Under the pieces are notes generated by a model. It saw nothing but the letters and a program-made list of their open reading frames with translations. It was not told the DNA's origin and made no database searches. A DNA stretch of 64,000 nucleotides from Liolophura sinensis (Eukaryota; Mollusca; Polyplacophora; Chitonida; Chitonidae), in contig NC_088304.1 of NCBI RefSeq assembly GCF_032854445.1, positions 24,537,513 through 24,601,512 on the forward strand. Direction: 5' to 3'. A program made the translations under genes and the position numbers. Shown one piece after another: positions 13,045-26,200 of the stretch. Every line of letters begins with the position of its first letter. Positions within the stretch are counted from its first letter, which is position 1.

Positions 13045-13282
13045 GGGGCCTCTGTGGCTCAGTTGGTTAGCGCGAGTGCAACGTAATGACCCAGGAGCCT
13101 CTCCCCAATGCGGTCGCTGTGAGTTCAAGTCCAGCTCATGCTGGCTCCCTCTTCGGCTGTATGTCATAAGGTCTTCCGGCAGCCTGCAGATGGTTGTGGG
13201 TTACCTCCCACCATAATGCTGGCCGCCATCGTATAAGTGAAATATTGTTGAGTACGGCGTAAAACACCAATCAAAAAAAAAA
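13045..13282 (+). mobile_element. tRNA-derived SINE, full length (family A)
   Basis: Head 'ggggcctctgtggctcag', box B-like 'gagttcaagtcc', body 'cataatgctggccgccatcg', tail 'gagtacggcgtaaaacacca' ending in an A-rich run. It lies about 600 bp before the plus-strand receptor. Confidence 0.9.
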
Positions 13283-13390
13283 TTAATCACTTAGGCACTT
13301 TCAATATAATACAACGATGGTACTTCCCCGTTACTGTGTAATATGAGTGATTAGAGTGTAAAAACAGGAGAGCCTCGATACTGTATCTTC

Positions 13391-13456
13391 ATGTGGAAGA
13401 AACACAGGTTTATATATATTGTTTTTTCTTAGCTGAGACCTGTTTTTCTTCCACAT
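13391..13456. repeat. Inverted repeat, 19-bp arms
   Basis: The arms 'atgtggaagaaacacaggt' (13391-13409) and 'acctgtttttcttccacat' (13438-13456) are reverse complements with one mismatch, around a 28-base AT-rich loop. It could be a foldback element or a transcribed hairpin; nothing else supports either. Confidence 0.6.
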
Positions 13457-13867
13457 ATGACAATATACGAGGTTGTTGTCCGTTCTACGTGTAGAAGAAA
13501 CGGTATTCCACATTTCTACGCAAGGACCAAAATGTTCAAGAAAGCTCGGAAAACCATGTTGGCTCCAAGTAAATTTATACTTAAGTGATGAAAAGGGTTT
13601 CTGAAAACATTAAGTACTGGTGTGCCTAGAAAAAGGAAATTGTCAGTCATTATTCCCATACTGTTTGAATTATCATTTGGACAAATAACTGTATACCTAT
13701 TAGTTCACCGACAGCTATAAATATCGAAAACTGTTGCAAAATGCTAGGTATAAAAACCGTTATATGCTCGTCAAAAAATTGACATCCAGAGTAACACCAT
13801 GCATGCGACGTCATAAATGCGTCATTTTGACATAATTTCCTTCTCAACTCTACATTACAGCGTCTCC

Positions 13868-14201
13868 ATGGTAGTGAACATGCTCTGGATTTCCCCTCTG
13901 CTTTTCTTGTCACGGTTACCTTTTACGCATGCGTTCACCTTAAACCTGTTGGCCATATTTGACATTCACCTTAAAAATATCGAGCCCAACTGCAGTGATC
14001 TCAACCCGGAAGCAGTTCGTCACGTGGGTGTGCTAGAACATGCAGTTTATCAATCAGCTTTCAACGAGACCTATGAACACGTGAACGTTATTGTGCACGT
14101 GCTCGACACGTGCGGCGACGCAGAGCGGTCGCTTCAAAAGCTTCATAATTTCGTCGCCGATGCCAAGGAACACGACAAAGATGAAGCGCTTTACGTACAT
14201 G
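13868..14201 (+). CDS. Three-VFT receptor exon 1: signal peptide and VFT1 start
   Basis: An acceptor (ctctacattacag) ends at 13860, seven bases before the ATG at 13868; a second in-frame ATG is at 13880. Leader 'MLWISPLLFLSRLPFTHA' is followed at once by the VFT strand 'LLAIFDIH' and later 'VHVLDTCGD'. It lacks the TC/YGCG block seen in the paralogs. Donor GTAAGT, phase 1. Confidence 0.8.
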
Positions 14202-17200
14202 GTAAGTACAGGAACGTGCCTATAATCGGAACCGGCTTGGCCGCCAGCCGAATCACGCTAAGTTTCCTGTTTCTCCGGTTCTGTTGAGATTTTAAGTTTT
14301 GTCAGATACCTAGCGAAATTTGGTGATTTACTCCTGGTACTCAGGTTTCCATCAGGCAACCAAAGAAATTAGGCAACGAATGTCGATTTACAAAGCGGAC
14401 GGCGCACAAACAGCAGTCAAACGAATAAGTAGATTGCCACGCTTGAAGTTCGAAAAAAATTAATAGATCTAGAAGGCATACTAAGTTTTCCCGGAAGATG
14501 ACCATCCCTTGGCCTATATGAGGCCGAGAGTTCAATTCTAATTTCCATCCGCTAGACTGAGTATTAATCAGGGTTCTCTATGAAAGTTGATCATGTTTGT
14601 CTCGACATCCGTCACCTTCTTTAACTGTCTTAATTTCACTAATTTGCCAGTGACGATTATGTCTTACGAGCAATGTGATGTTATTTCGCATTTACACACA
14701 TTTATACACAACAATACACTATTGATATCAGGCAAAATTAACTTACACGTTGCACGTACTTCTGTGACAACAAAATCTAGATGAAAGGCATACGATGTGC
14801 ATTTCAGAGAGAAGTCGTAAAGGTGTTTATTTACTCGAAAGACACAAATTGTTTAGTCAATAAATGTATTTATTTACTTATTATATATTTATTGGTGGTT
14901 TACGCCGTGCTCAAGAATATTTCAGTTATATGACGGCGGCGGCCAGCATTATGGAGGGAGGAAACCGGGCAAAGCCCGGGGGAAACCCACGATCATCCGC
15001 AGGCTGCTGGTAAACCTTTCCATGTACGGCTGGCACACCTTTCCATGAACGGCCGGAAAGGAAGGCGGCATGAGCTGGACCTGGACTCATTGGAGAGAGG
15101 CTCCTGAGTTGAAGAAACTTATATGTAGCCATTTTAATATACATTTCATTCATTCCTTTTGGACTAGGAATAATAATTGACTCATCGAAAGAAGTGGCAT
15201 CAGCAGTAGCGTCCTTTGCATTGTTGTTCTCCATACCAGTGATAAATGTGGCCCGCATCGTGGAGATTGATGACGTGCCCTCCGCAAGCAGGTAATCCCC
15301 AGTATTATATATCATGCGCAGGGGCGCTTATCAAGGCTCTACCTTGTACACAGAAATAGGGAGTTTTGTTGGGGCTTATACTTATGCAAGCACTCTTTGG
15401 GAGTGGCTAAGGTGCTGCCGTTGTTTGTCAGTCAGTCACTTCTCAGATTCAGCATGTAAAGAAGATTCTCCAATGAACTGACGGCATGTCCCCTACCACG
15501 TGATCAAAAGAGCACCTTAAACCTGGAACTAACATAAATGTTATATTAGCCCCAGCTGAAACATAAAACTCCGCAATGTTTTCCACGTAGATCTGCTTTC
15601 GTTTAGCTATAAATCTAGAGCGTCTCCCATGCAAACGCTGTGCAATAAGAGCGTCTCCCATGTAAAACCTGTGCAATTAGAGTGTCTCCCATGCAAAAGC
15701 TGTGCAATAAGAGCGTCTCCCATGCAAAAGCTTTGTAATCAGAGCGTCCACCCATGCTCACAGATTCGGGTTAGACTGAGGTAACGCCAGGTTTATTCTG
15801 TTTTGGTGACCACGTATATTGAAGAGATTTTTCACTAGGTTTGGTCGGTAGAGGAACTTTCAAAACCTTAGGCATTTGTACAAAAAGTGCGATTTTGTGC
15901 CGTAAAAACTCAAATTTGGACCACCTTATCAGTGTCACCTTAGGACAAATGTGTCAAAATGTTGACGTACAGTGCCACAAAGTCACCGATGTGATGTGGC
16001 TTTAACCTTTGAAGTCAGAAGTATATGTCGCCTTGTGGAATCGTCACCTGGTAAAATTAAGTTTTTTCATCACCCATTTCTCCTACCCGCAGTTATTATG
16101 ATACATTTGATTACCACAAAAAAGAAGAACCAAATTTACGTTACCATTCTCTGACTGTACCCTCGCAACATTTTGCCGCTTCATGCTATATTCCCCCGCA
16201 GTGACTCCGTCGTCAACATGGCTCCGTCACGTGACAACATTGCCGACGCCATTACAGCTTTCCTGAAGCAGAAAGACGTTCCTTACGTCCAAGCAATGAC
16301 GTCACAGACGCACTACCACAGGCGTTTTTTGGAGAAATTCAACGAGAGGACCTCCATGAGGGACTGCTGCGTCGTCACTCAGTTCGAGATCTCCAAAAAT
16401 CTGACGAAGAAAGAACTAGACAAGATTTTGGACGGCTTGCTGATGGAAGCAGGTTTTTCTCCCGGGACGGTTATGTTAACAACGGAAGAGGATTTCGTGT
16501 GAGACGTTCTGCCAAGTAATATTCACCTTAACACACAAATTATAGATATGTACAAGGCACGAGATCCGAGTTCAATTCTGGCCTTGGACAAGGAATTTTA
16601 GATAAACCATAATAACATATTAGCGTGAATATTCAGTAAGACAGCAATATAAAAAGTGCGACAAAAAGTCTAAAGACGAGGTGCAAACCAATTGCGTAAA
16701 CATGATGTTTTGTATTACAGCTACCTGTTGGAGGAATTGGCAAGGAGAGGCGTACCATTCGGACCTCTTTTCATTGGACTTGCACGCCCACCTGATAGCT
16801 GGTTATTCAAGTATAACATCGCACTGACAGGTAAGAATGAAAACCATTGGTAAAGCGAAAAACGAGCTATCGATTGTTTCGACATCCCACTCGGTTGAAC
16901 TTTTAGTGAGATGATGATGACCATTATTCAGTTCAAGGCTTTTATATCTTTTCTCAGAATTGGACACTCATAGATCCTTGTTTTTCAGGGGCCACGTTTT
17001 TCCAGAACGTAATTCCCGAGGGTGTCAATGTTACAGATTTTAAGGTGTTTGTAAGACGCTCATTGGTTGAGCCAGATCAGTCAGTTTCGACTCCTGTGCT
17101 GAATCCACCAATGATCTGCGACCATCTGTTTCGTGACGACTGTCTGAGTAAGTATATACTAAATTCCATCCCATCGCCATTTCTTAATTCTGTCTCGCAA

Positions 17201-20200
17201 AAGATTAACACAAAGCCTGGATATGATAAGGTTTCATTTATAAAGCAGACCGCTTCAGGGGCCTAATGGTTACAACGTCCGCCTCGAAGTCGGTAGACTC
17301 CGGATCAAACTTTATAAAATAGTACTTGTTGCGGCCTTGCATGGGGCTCAGCACTGAGAGGTTAGAGCCAGGAAACAGGACTGGTTGACCCGTTGTCAGT
17401 ATAACATGCCTGGGTGGGGTGTCATGTCTGGTGTCTGCGGCACGATACTCCAGTGTCGGCAGCACTTTAGCGGCATGGACTCGCCCTACCAAAAGAAGAC
17501 ACAGTATATGTACACTCACCTTACGGCTCCTCGTCGTCATATGTTATTGTCAAAAATTGTTATATATCACCTTAAACCTCTAGCATACATACATATACAT
17601 TATAACATTAATTGCGAGCATGCTGTTAGACATTTATAAGACAAGAATGCTACTGAAATTCTAACCAAAGGAACGGATAAAATAATAAAATACTTATAAT
17701 ATAACAAAAGACTTGCAGCACAGAGAGAAAAAAAACAGAGCACCGACTATATACTGATAATGGTCACATTTAAGTGATGAAATACGGCCCTTTGTCAATT
17801 TACCTCAGTTAAGACCGAAATAAGACCGAAAAGACGGTGTCAATCCCGCTATTAACTTAAGGGCGTCTTTCCCTTTGATTAGATTTACTCATGAACTGGA
17901 CGGATCTTCATGAGGATTTCGTGTCGTCCTACACGCAGACTGCAGTTCAGATGCTGATAGAGAGTGCCTTCGTGACAGAACTGAGCCTACCCTCTTGTCG
18001 CAATAACCAACTGTGTCTTCAGAAAGCTTTTCACAAGACAATCACGCAAGCCAGAGAATGCGACAGTGGCGCCCTCTGCTCAGATACAAGTCCGATAATC
18101 TCCGCCTCGGTGTTTGACGTCTACTCGGTGACCTTGGCGCTACAGATCATAGAGGTTATACTGTGTTTTAGCCCTGCATTCATCATTTCTCTACTCGTGT
18201 GGTTTTTGTACTATTTTACAGGGAACCTGGCAATTTTCATATAAAACGTAAACACATTATCGATCAAAATGCTGAAACACTCCACACCGAAGAAGTCTAA
18301 AATAATTTTTGTTATTCCGTAAAGGTTTGTTGTGACAGCATATTTTTGGCCTTTTGTCGTTTGACAAGTATTATAGACACGTACAGCATAGACAGTGAAA
18401 CCAGAACAGCGATGACGGTGTGATAATGTAAAAGACCCCCGATTTCTCTAGTCTGTTACGTCCAGCCTTACAAAAGAGGTATACTGTGTATTACGGCCAG
18501 TGTAGATTACGGAGATAAAATCCATTCTTTAAATTTAAAAAAAAACATACATAAATACTATTCATCAGCGTTATGCATTCACTTTTAAAGCTTCTCCTGC
18601 CAGTCTTGTGACAATCGATTTTTCTCCATGCGGTTTTGCGCCAGTGCAATTAGTTCTAACCAGTCGCACAGCCTCTGTCATTACACGTGTTTACACAGCT
18701 TTACTATATACAGGTAATGAAAGGATTGACAGGTGTGGCAATGTAATAACTTTTATTGTCAGACTGTGACAATAAGAGAATTAACACCCCGCTCTCACTG
18801 CTTGGGGGGACTTTGTGACAATAAGGTAGACGACGCACGTGTGGCGGAATGCGTAGTCTGACGTTCCCTCACCAGCATTTGTCTTCCACCAATATGGTGA
18901 CGATAATTTGTACGTCATTTGTGACAAAGTTCGTCGGTAACTTGCCCAATGTCAGTGGTTTACCTCTAGTACTCCCATTACCTACATCCATGAAACTGAG
19001 CACCGTCTTGTGAACGATAAATTCACGAGTGCGACCTGAAACAACAGTCACATAAATGAATTTTCTAATCAACAACAAAGTGTTAAGTGCCTCAGGCAAA
19101 TCTGACACTGGTCGCGTGAAACTCTCGGGTAATTAACTAACTAAATAATATATGTAATCACCGATTCTTCGCTCATTAAAAATAAGTGTTTCATAATGAA
19201 CACATTTCCGTTACACACTGTAAAACATCCTGGGGTGTTTATTCACGAAAACTTATGTTTGGCAAGTAAAGAGATGAGTTAATTATAGTACACCGTGTGA
19301 AATGTTTACATTGTAACTTGGTGGATATTTTCAGTAAATACAAATAGTGTAGCAAGTATAACTGTTGGATATTAAGTGTAAAACGCGGATAAACAGGTAG
19401 CATCGTTTACTGTAAGAAACATGTGAGATGTCACATGTTTATAAAGGAATCGCTTATGCTTAACTTTACAAAATGATGTAGACTGTATTCGTAACTTATT
19501 TACATTTTCGTACAAGCCATGACATAGCCTACGTTCAATTATCTGTCTAATCTGATTTTGACCAAAATTATGAAATAATGGCTTTGACACTTTTATGCAA
19601 CGGATTTTGTGGAAAACAATTCAAACTGTTATGTCTCTGAACGTGCTGTTTCAGGCAGGCCGCGTAGTGTCCATTCATTCATACGTGGAATGGCCGCTGA
19701 ATTCTCATTTGAACGAGTACTGGACCATCATGAATAAAGTTCGCATAGGCTTTCGGGCGGAGTGTAGAACGAAAGTGCGCAACAAGTACGCCAGGCTAAA
19801 CACGGACGGCGCCGACGCGTACGTCATTGGCGTTCTGCACGCGCACAAGGAGCAGAACTCTCCCAGCGGCTGTGACGAGAACGGCGTCCACCGTGAGCAC
19901 ACACTGAGGACGGAAGCCATTCTATATGCTGTGGACCGTATCAACGAGCGCAAGGACATCCTTCCTAACATCACCCTGGGTGCTATAATCATAGATTCGT
20001 GTTACATCACGGATAAAATAGTCCAACAAATCGTAGAACATTGTCAACGGGCACGTCAAAGTCAAGAACCATTTCGGATTACTTTCTGTGCCAGTGGGCA
20101 TGATAGGCACAAGCTCCAGCAGCCGAACTACCGCTGTGGCTCCGACGATTCAGTCCTATAATATCCCTATCGTCAGTTTCTCGCGTCGAGCCCGTCCTCA

Positions 20201-23200
20201 GCGATAAGTACCTGTACCCTCTCTTCTTTAGACCCATCGCTTCTGACGTCAAGCAGGCACAGGCCATGGTGGATCTGCTTAAACACTACGGATGGACCTA
20301 CCTTCGGGTGCGTATTTTCTAGCACCCACTACGGCACCTACGAATCGCGAACTAATCCAGCAGGCGAACTACAAGGGAATGCGCGTCGCGTATCAAGTCC
20401 AGTTGGACGACACGATCACGAACGACGAGAAAGGGCTGGACTACGTGTTCAGGCATTTCATCATGAGCCGCATGAGTCGGGTGAAGGTCATCGTGGCGTT
20501 CTTGAGACGCGGCACGCTGAAGCGAATCTTCCTCACAGCCCAACGTAACAATGTCACCGGTCTGGTCTGGGTAGGTAGTGACTCTTTCACGGACAGTGAC
20601 ACGGCGGCAACGTCGCGCTTCGCTCTGGGCTCCATAGGCGTTGTTTTCCACACGGGGATTCTCGATGACTTCGGTCGCTACATCGATTCCATCAACGCCC
20701 GTAACTACACCAGGAACCCGTTCTACTTAGACCTTGTGGAGTCAACGCTAGAATGCACCTGACAGAAGAGCACATGCTGAGGTTCCCGGAACCTTGCCCG
20801 GAAGATGCCCCGCCTTGTCTACCGCGACATTTCCTCTGGGGGTGAGTCCTCACCGACCATCGACTGCGTCCTTTCCCTTGCGTATGGGCTGGATTTTCTC
20901 ATTCGGCGCCACTGCCCTAAATCCACAGGCAAACTGTGCCCTGATGGCAAGAGTCACATCGGCACCATTCCCTCGATGATGACGGAGGTCATCTTTAATG
21001 GGTCTAGCGGCGAGCAGATCATGTTTGACAGTAAAGGTGATGGAGTTGGTCGCTATGACTTCATAAACTTGCAACCGCCCACGAAGGGGGGATGAAAACC
21101 AGTACGTCAAGGTATGTCAAAAGTTTTATAAACAGCATTTACTGAACTGGTGTTTTACGCCACACAGACACATGGATGTTTCATTTGTACTGCAGTGCTC
21201 AGATTAGTGAAGGAAATGGATAGAGCCTTGAGGAAAGCATTGTACTCTTATACGAACAATTACAGTTCAATGTAACCAGCCAAAAAAGGAGAGAATACAT
21301 ATACGCGATATTAAATTATGTGCATCAGGAATTAGTCTGATTAGTCCTGAAGCTTTTATTATGTGCAAAAACAAGTTGAGAACATGACATAACTTTCTAA
21401 CTCTCATTCATGGTTTCCGCTACTGACAGAATTTATCCAGAGTTGATGGTTCCCGGTAACAATTCTTACCACAACTAATTCTGAATCTCATGATTTGAAA
21501 CCGTTCTATATGCTTCAATCATATATTTAAATGTGAACTGTGAAAATAAAAAGCAAATAAACGACTTAGTTCTCATATATTACACTGATTACATTATTTT
21601 TCCTCGTAGTTCGCCACGTGGAACACAGGGCGCCTGCGACTAACATCTTCCCCCATGGTCATGAGCCCCGAGTGGTCGTTTGGTCCCTGTCGGGCAACAT
21701 CAAAGCGTCGTGTGAGGGCAATACCTGCTCGTCCACCTCTGCCGATATGGTGGGGATGGAATACGCTTATAAACGAGGGAAGCTCATGATTCACGTTTTT
21801 CTTCCTGTACACTCTTACGATACATCGATTGGAACTTGTTCCTCCAGGATTGATCATTCAGGGTTCGAAGCCGTGGTGGCGGCGCTATGGGCGGTGGACA
21901 GGATCAACGAGAACGGGTTGCTGCCAGAGGCCACGTTAGGAATAGCTGTTTACGACACGTGCTCTAACCTCCGACAGAGCCCGCCAGATGGCGCAGGAGG
22001 TTGTTAAGTCCACATTTATTGTGCCCAGGCCACCGGATATCCCCCAGAAGAAACACGTTAATTGGTCTAATCGGCAGCACGAATGATGACGAAACACTGG
22101 CCATTGAAGGACAAAGACTTACCGATCATTCCGACAAGAAAGTCCCACTGGTAAATAACTCATACGATTTATAGTTAGATGAAATTAGCACGTTTTTCCA
22201 TAGGTGTTCTGTTTTACATGGGTGTTAGGTTTTTGATGGGCGAGAAGATGTGATTGTTATAAAACACAAGAATGTGAGACATTGGTTTACGTTCATCTAA
22301 CGAATTACTCAGTGCAGAAGAGAGGACGAGCGTGCCGGTGTGGTTAGCGCGCCAGCGCAGCTCAACGACCCAGGAGCCTGTCGGTCCCTGTCCGAGGGAA
22401 ACGAATGACCATCAGCTGGTTGCTGACCCCTTCCCCACGGAGACAAGCTGAATAGCATAGCGTAGCATAATAGAGTAATTCCAATATAGTGCAAATGTCT
22501 GGCAGAAACCTGAAGTTTTATGTTGTATGAAAGCTTACTGAAAATATACGAGTAAGGTGGCTTTTTCAGTACCGATCGGAGGGTGACATGGTTGATGCCA
22601 AGGCCCAAAATCGTCAACAGGCATGTCTTGTTGATGGATCGGTAGATACAATAATGAAAATAATCCACAAAACATAAATTTCATTTCCTTAAGATCACGG
22701 CAAAAAAAGGACATCCCGTATCTCCAAACTGTGTTCAAAAGGTTTCGTTAATGCTGCTGACTAGGTGTTCGTCTTGTTTTCCACCAGATATCTATGACTT
22801 CCTCTATACTTCCCAAGGACTTGGCCTCTGATGATACGTTCTTCCGGACCGTTCCTCCGACGGACGCAGAGATTCAGCTCATCATCCAACTTTTGAAGCG
22901 TCTAGGCTGGGACTACGTGCATCTCGTTTACTCCGCGTCGCTCTCCAAGAACGCCACCGCGAAACGCTTCGTTGCTGACGCCTCTAGCCAAGATGTGTGC
23001 GTCGCCACGAAGGTGCCGCTACACAGTTACTGGAAGGGTCTAGACCGTTACGTTGAAAGCGTATACCACATGCCTGAACGTCACTGGCGCCACGGGAGTA
23101 GTTCTAATGACGAATGAGTACGATACTGAGCAGCTTCTAACTGCCGCCAAGGAGGTCCGAGCACACGGCAAGCTTTTCTGGATAGCGACTGAAGCCTGGC

Positions 23201-26200
23201 GCCAGACCGATTGGATATCTGATCTGTACGGCATTGCTATAGGTGAGTACATGATATTTATTTATTTATTTGATTGGTGTTTTATGCCGTACTGAAGAAT
23301 ATTTCACTTATACGACGGCGGCCAGCACTATGGTGGGTGGAAACCCGGGCAGAGCCCGGGGGAAATACATGACATCGATGCTGGCATATATATCCCCGGG
23401 CTCGAGTTCTATATGTAGTATGTCTTAAGCCAGCATGCAAAACAAAATTTTCAGCTGTGGTCACACTAGCATCGCGTTGCTGTAGTCTTATATAGTTTAT
23501 GTCAAACGGGTGTCAAAGTCCAGCTCATGTTGGCGTCTTCGACACTCATACGTGGGAAAATCTGCCAGGAACTTCTCTCGAGATCTGCCCATTGTCCATC
23601 ACACCAAGCACTGAATGTACATTTCCCCCATCACAACAAGGACTGAATGTACATTGTCCATTCAACAGGTACTTCCCAAGTCTAAATACAATGTTTTCTC
23701 CCGGAAAACAACTTTTCTTTTGCTGGAATCAAAAGCATTTAGGGCTAACTGAGCAAGTCATGTAGTGTATGACTTTTTCGATAATCACTCCATGCTGGAC
23801 TTAGGCTTAGTTTTGCAAGTATCCTTTTTCGTCTTTCATTTAACAGGTGCATTGACAATTGCCCCGAACCAGACGATCAACACTAACTTCGGACAGTACT
23901 TCACGTCTCTGTCCATCGTCAATGGCAGTGAGATTGCCTGGTTCCAGGATTACTGGCAGTCTTACTTCAACTGTAACCTGGCGCGTGGTGAGCTGTTCGA
24001 AAAAAACGTGCACGGCAAACCTGAGACTGAACTACTCCGGAGAGTACGATCAGTCCTGGGAAACTTCCGCCATCATCAACGCCGTCTACTCTTACGCTCA
24101 TGCCGTCAGGTCCGTGTCCATACAAGTGTCGCACCAACCAAACTCAGTGCAACGGAACGCTGACGGACTTCCTGGATCACGTGATGGTCACGGAGGAGCT
24201 TCCGCACGTGAATTTCGCGCCACCTGGCGGGGTGAATTTTTATTTTCGAGGACAGAAGCGGACAAGGATCTTTCGAAGTGTTCAACATACAGCCGTATAG
24301 AGGGCGTTACAGGTTTATTCAGGTAAAGGTTGGAATTATTACAAAAACCAAACAGAAGTACACTATTCCCACTATTCAGTGAACTATACGATGAAGCTAA
24401 TTTGTTTTCACATAAAACGTTTCTTTACTGTATTCAGTTTATCTCAGTCGTATTATCATATTGCAGATATTTTGTATGTGTTTATATTGTAACTCAGTAA
24501 ATGAATAACCATCGGTATATCACTTGCGGGAACTGATAGCCTTAGCGCGTTTATAGCATGGTGGTTAAGATTCTGGAAAACACATTTTCGTGTAAGTTAC
24601 TTTTGATATATGTAAAGCGAAATACATGAAAAGTGTTTACTAACATGGTTGATTAAATTCGTCTTATTTTACTTTTACTAATGTGTATACTTCATATGTA
24701 AGAATATTTTAACCAGAGTTGTGACAGACGCCAGTGATAACTGTATATACAGCAAGAACTGTATTCGAACTCTCGACCTTAGTATTTTCTACTATATTTT
24801 GAATAAGGGTTATACTGCTTTCCACTCAACGAGGACTTTTTGTGATACGTAATTACAGTTTCCCCAATTATCGGAAACAATGTTTCACCTTTGATAGCTT
24901 TACATCTTTTGGATCTTCCATTGCCTGTTCCAGGTAGGACAATACAACAACGGCGAGCTGAAGTTAAGCATGCACCATACAGGGATGTACCGAGATGGAC
25001 GGCGCCTGATTCCGCTGTCGAAATGCCCTGGTCAGTGTAAAGTGTGCCTGACTGACATGTTCCTGGAGGAGTACAACACCCTGGTGGAATCCCTGCGATC
25101 CGCCGGGCCACCGCTGTACCATCATCTCAGCAGAGCCATCGGGATCGTCATGATCTCGCTGCTGTGCCTCGGTATCGGCTTTACGGCGCTGCTTATCTTC
25201 TATCTGGTCAAGCTGACATCTTCGCGGAGGGTGTACTTGGAACTCTCCACGGATGCAACCGTGACGTTGATTGTCGGCGTTCTTTTGCTCTACCTGTCGA
25301 ACATCACTTTCCTGTTTAGCGCCACAAACGGCACATGTGGCGTCAGGAGAGTCTGTCTCGGTAAGCATATCTGTTATTATATTGTACCCCTTCATAAACT
25401 AGGGTTCTACTGGTGGACTAGGCATTTTCGACGCCTGGTCCTGTTTCATTGTTTTAATGTTACATGTATTGAAAGCTAAATGCATTTTCAGAAGCTTTGA
25501 GAACTAATATTTATTCATATCTTCATTTCATTAGTGTTTTACGCGGTACTCAAGAATATTTCACTTATACGACGACGGCCAGCTTTATGGTGGTAGGATA
25601 CACGGCAGACTTCCCCACGTACAGCCGGAGGGGAAGTTAGCAAAAACCTGAGCGTGAGAACTAGTAAATTACAGTTAAATCATTGCATTTTAACTTAGTT
25701 CTGCTTAAGCCATGGTGATTAGAACGTGTAAATTGCTACTACAGCATTTGCATGAACAGTTGGTATAAAACTTTGACTTAGGTAAATTGGTTTCATTTGT
25801 GTTTTATGCCGAACTCAAGGGCCGAGGGCAGCAAGTATTGTGCTTTGGGGAAACCCACGACCATAGCAATCATGGGACACAGTTAACTTGATTATAACTA
25901 CCATTGTTGCATTTGATTAACAGGTGTCACCTTGGCAGTTGCAATCATGGTTACATGTGATTAACAGGTGTCACCTTGGCAGCTGTAATCATGGTTACAA
26001 ATGATTAACAGGTGTCGCCTTGGTAGTTACAATTATGGTTACATACCACTAACAAGTGTCGCCTTGGTAGTTACAATCATGGTTACGTATGATTAACAGG
26101 TGTCACCTTGGCAGTTGCAATCATGGTTACATATGATTAACAGGTGTCGCCTTGGTAGTTACAATTGTGGTTACATACCATTAACAAGTGTCGCCTTGGT

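Noticed and set aside
12803-13216. 137-codon plus-strand open frame
   Set aside because: Its second half is SINE family A and its first half decayed minisatellite.
19705-20651. Minus-strand open frames across the VFT2 exon
   Set aside because: Antisense shadows in a GC-richer exon; Arg-rich composition and no motif.
20040-24245. Programmed +1 ribosomal frameshifting as the main explanation
   Set aside because: Sites share no consistent slippery codon, two shifts go the other way, and so many events in four exons is far beyond known cases; kept only as an alternative.
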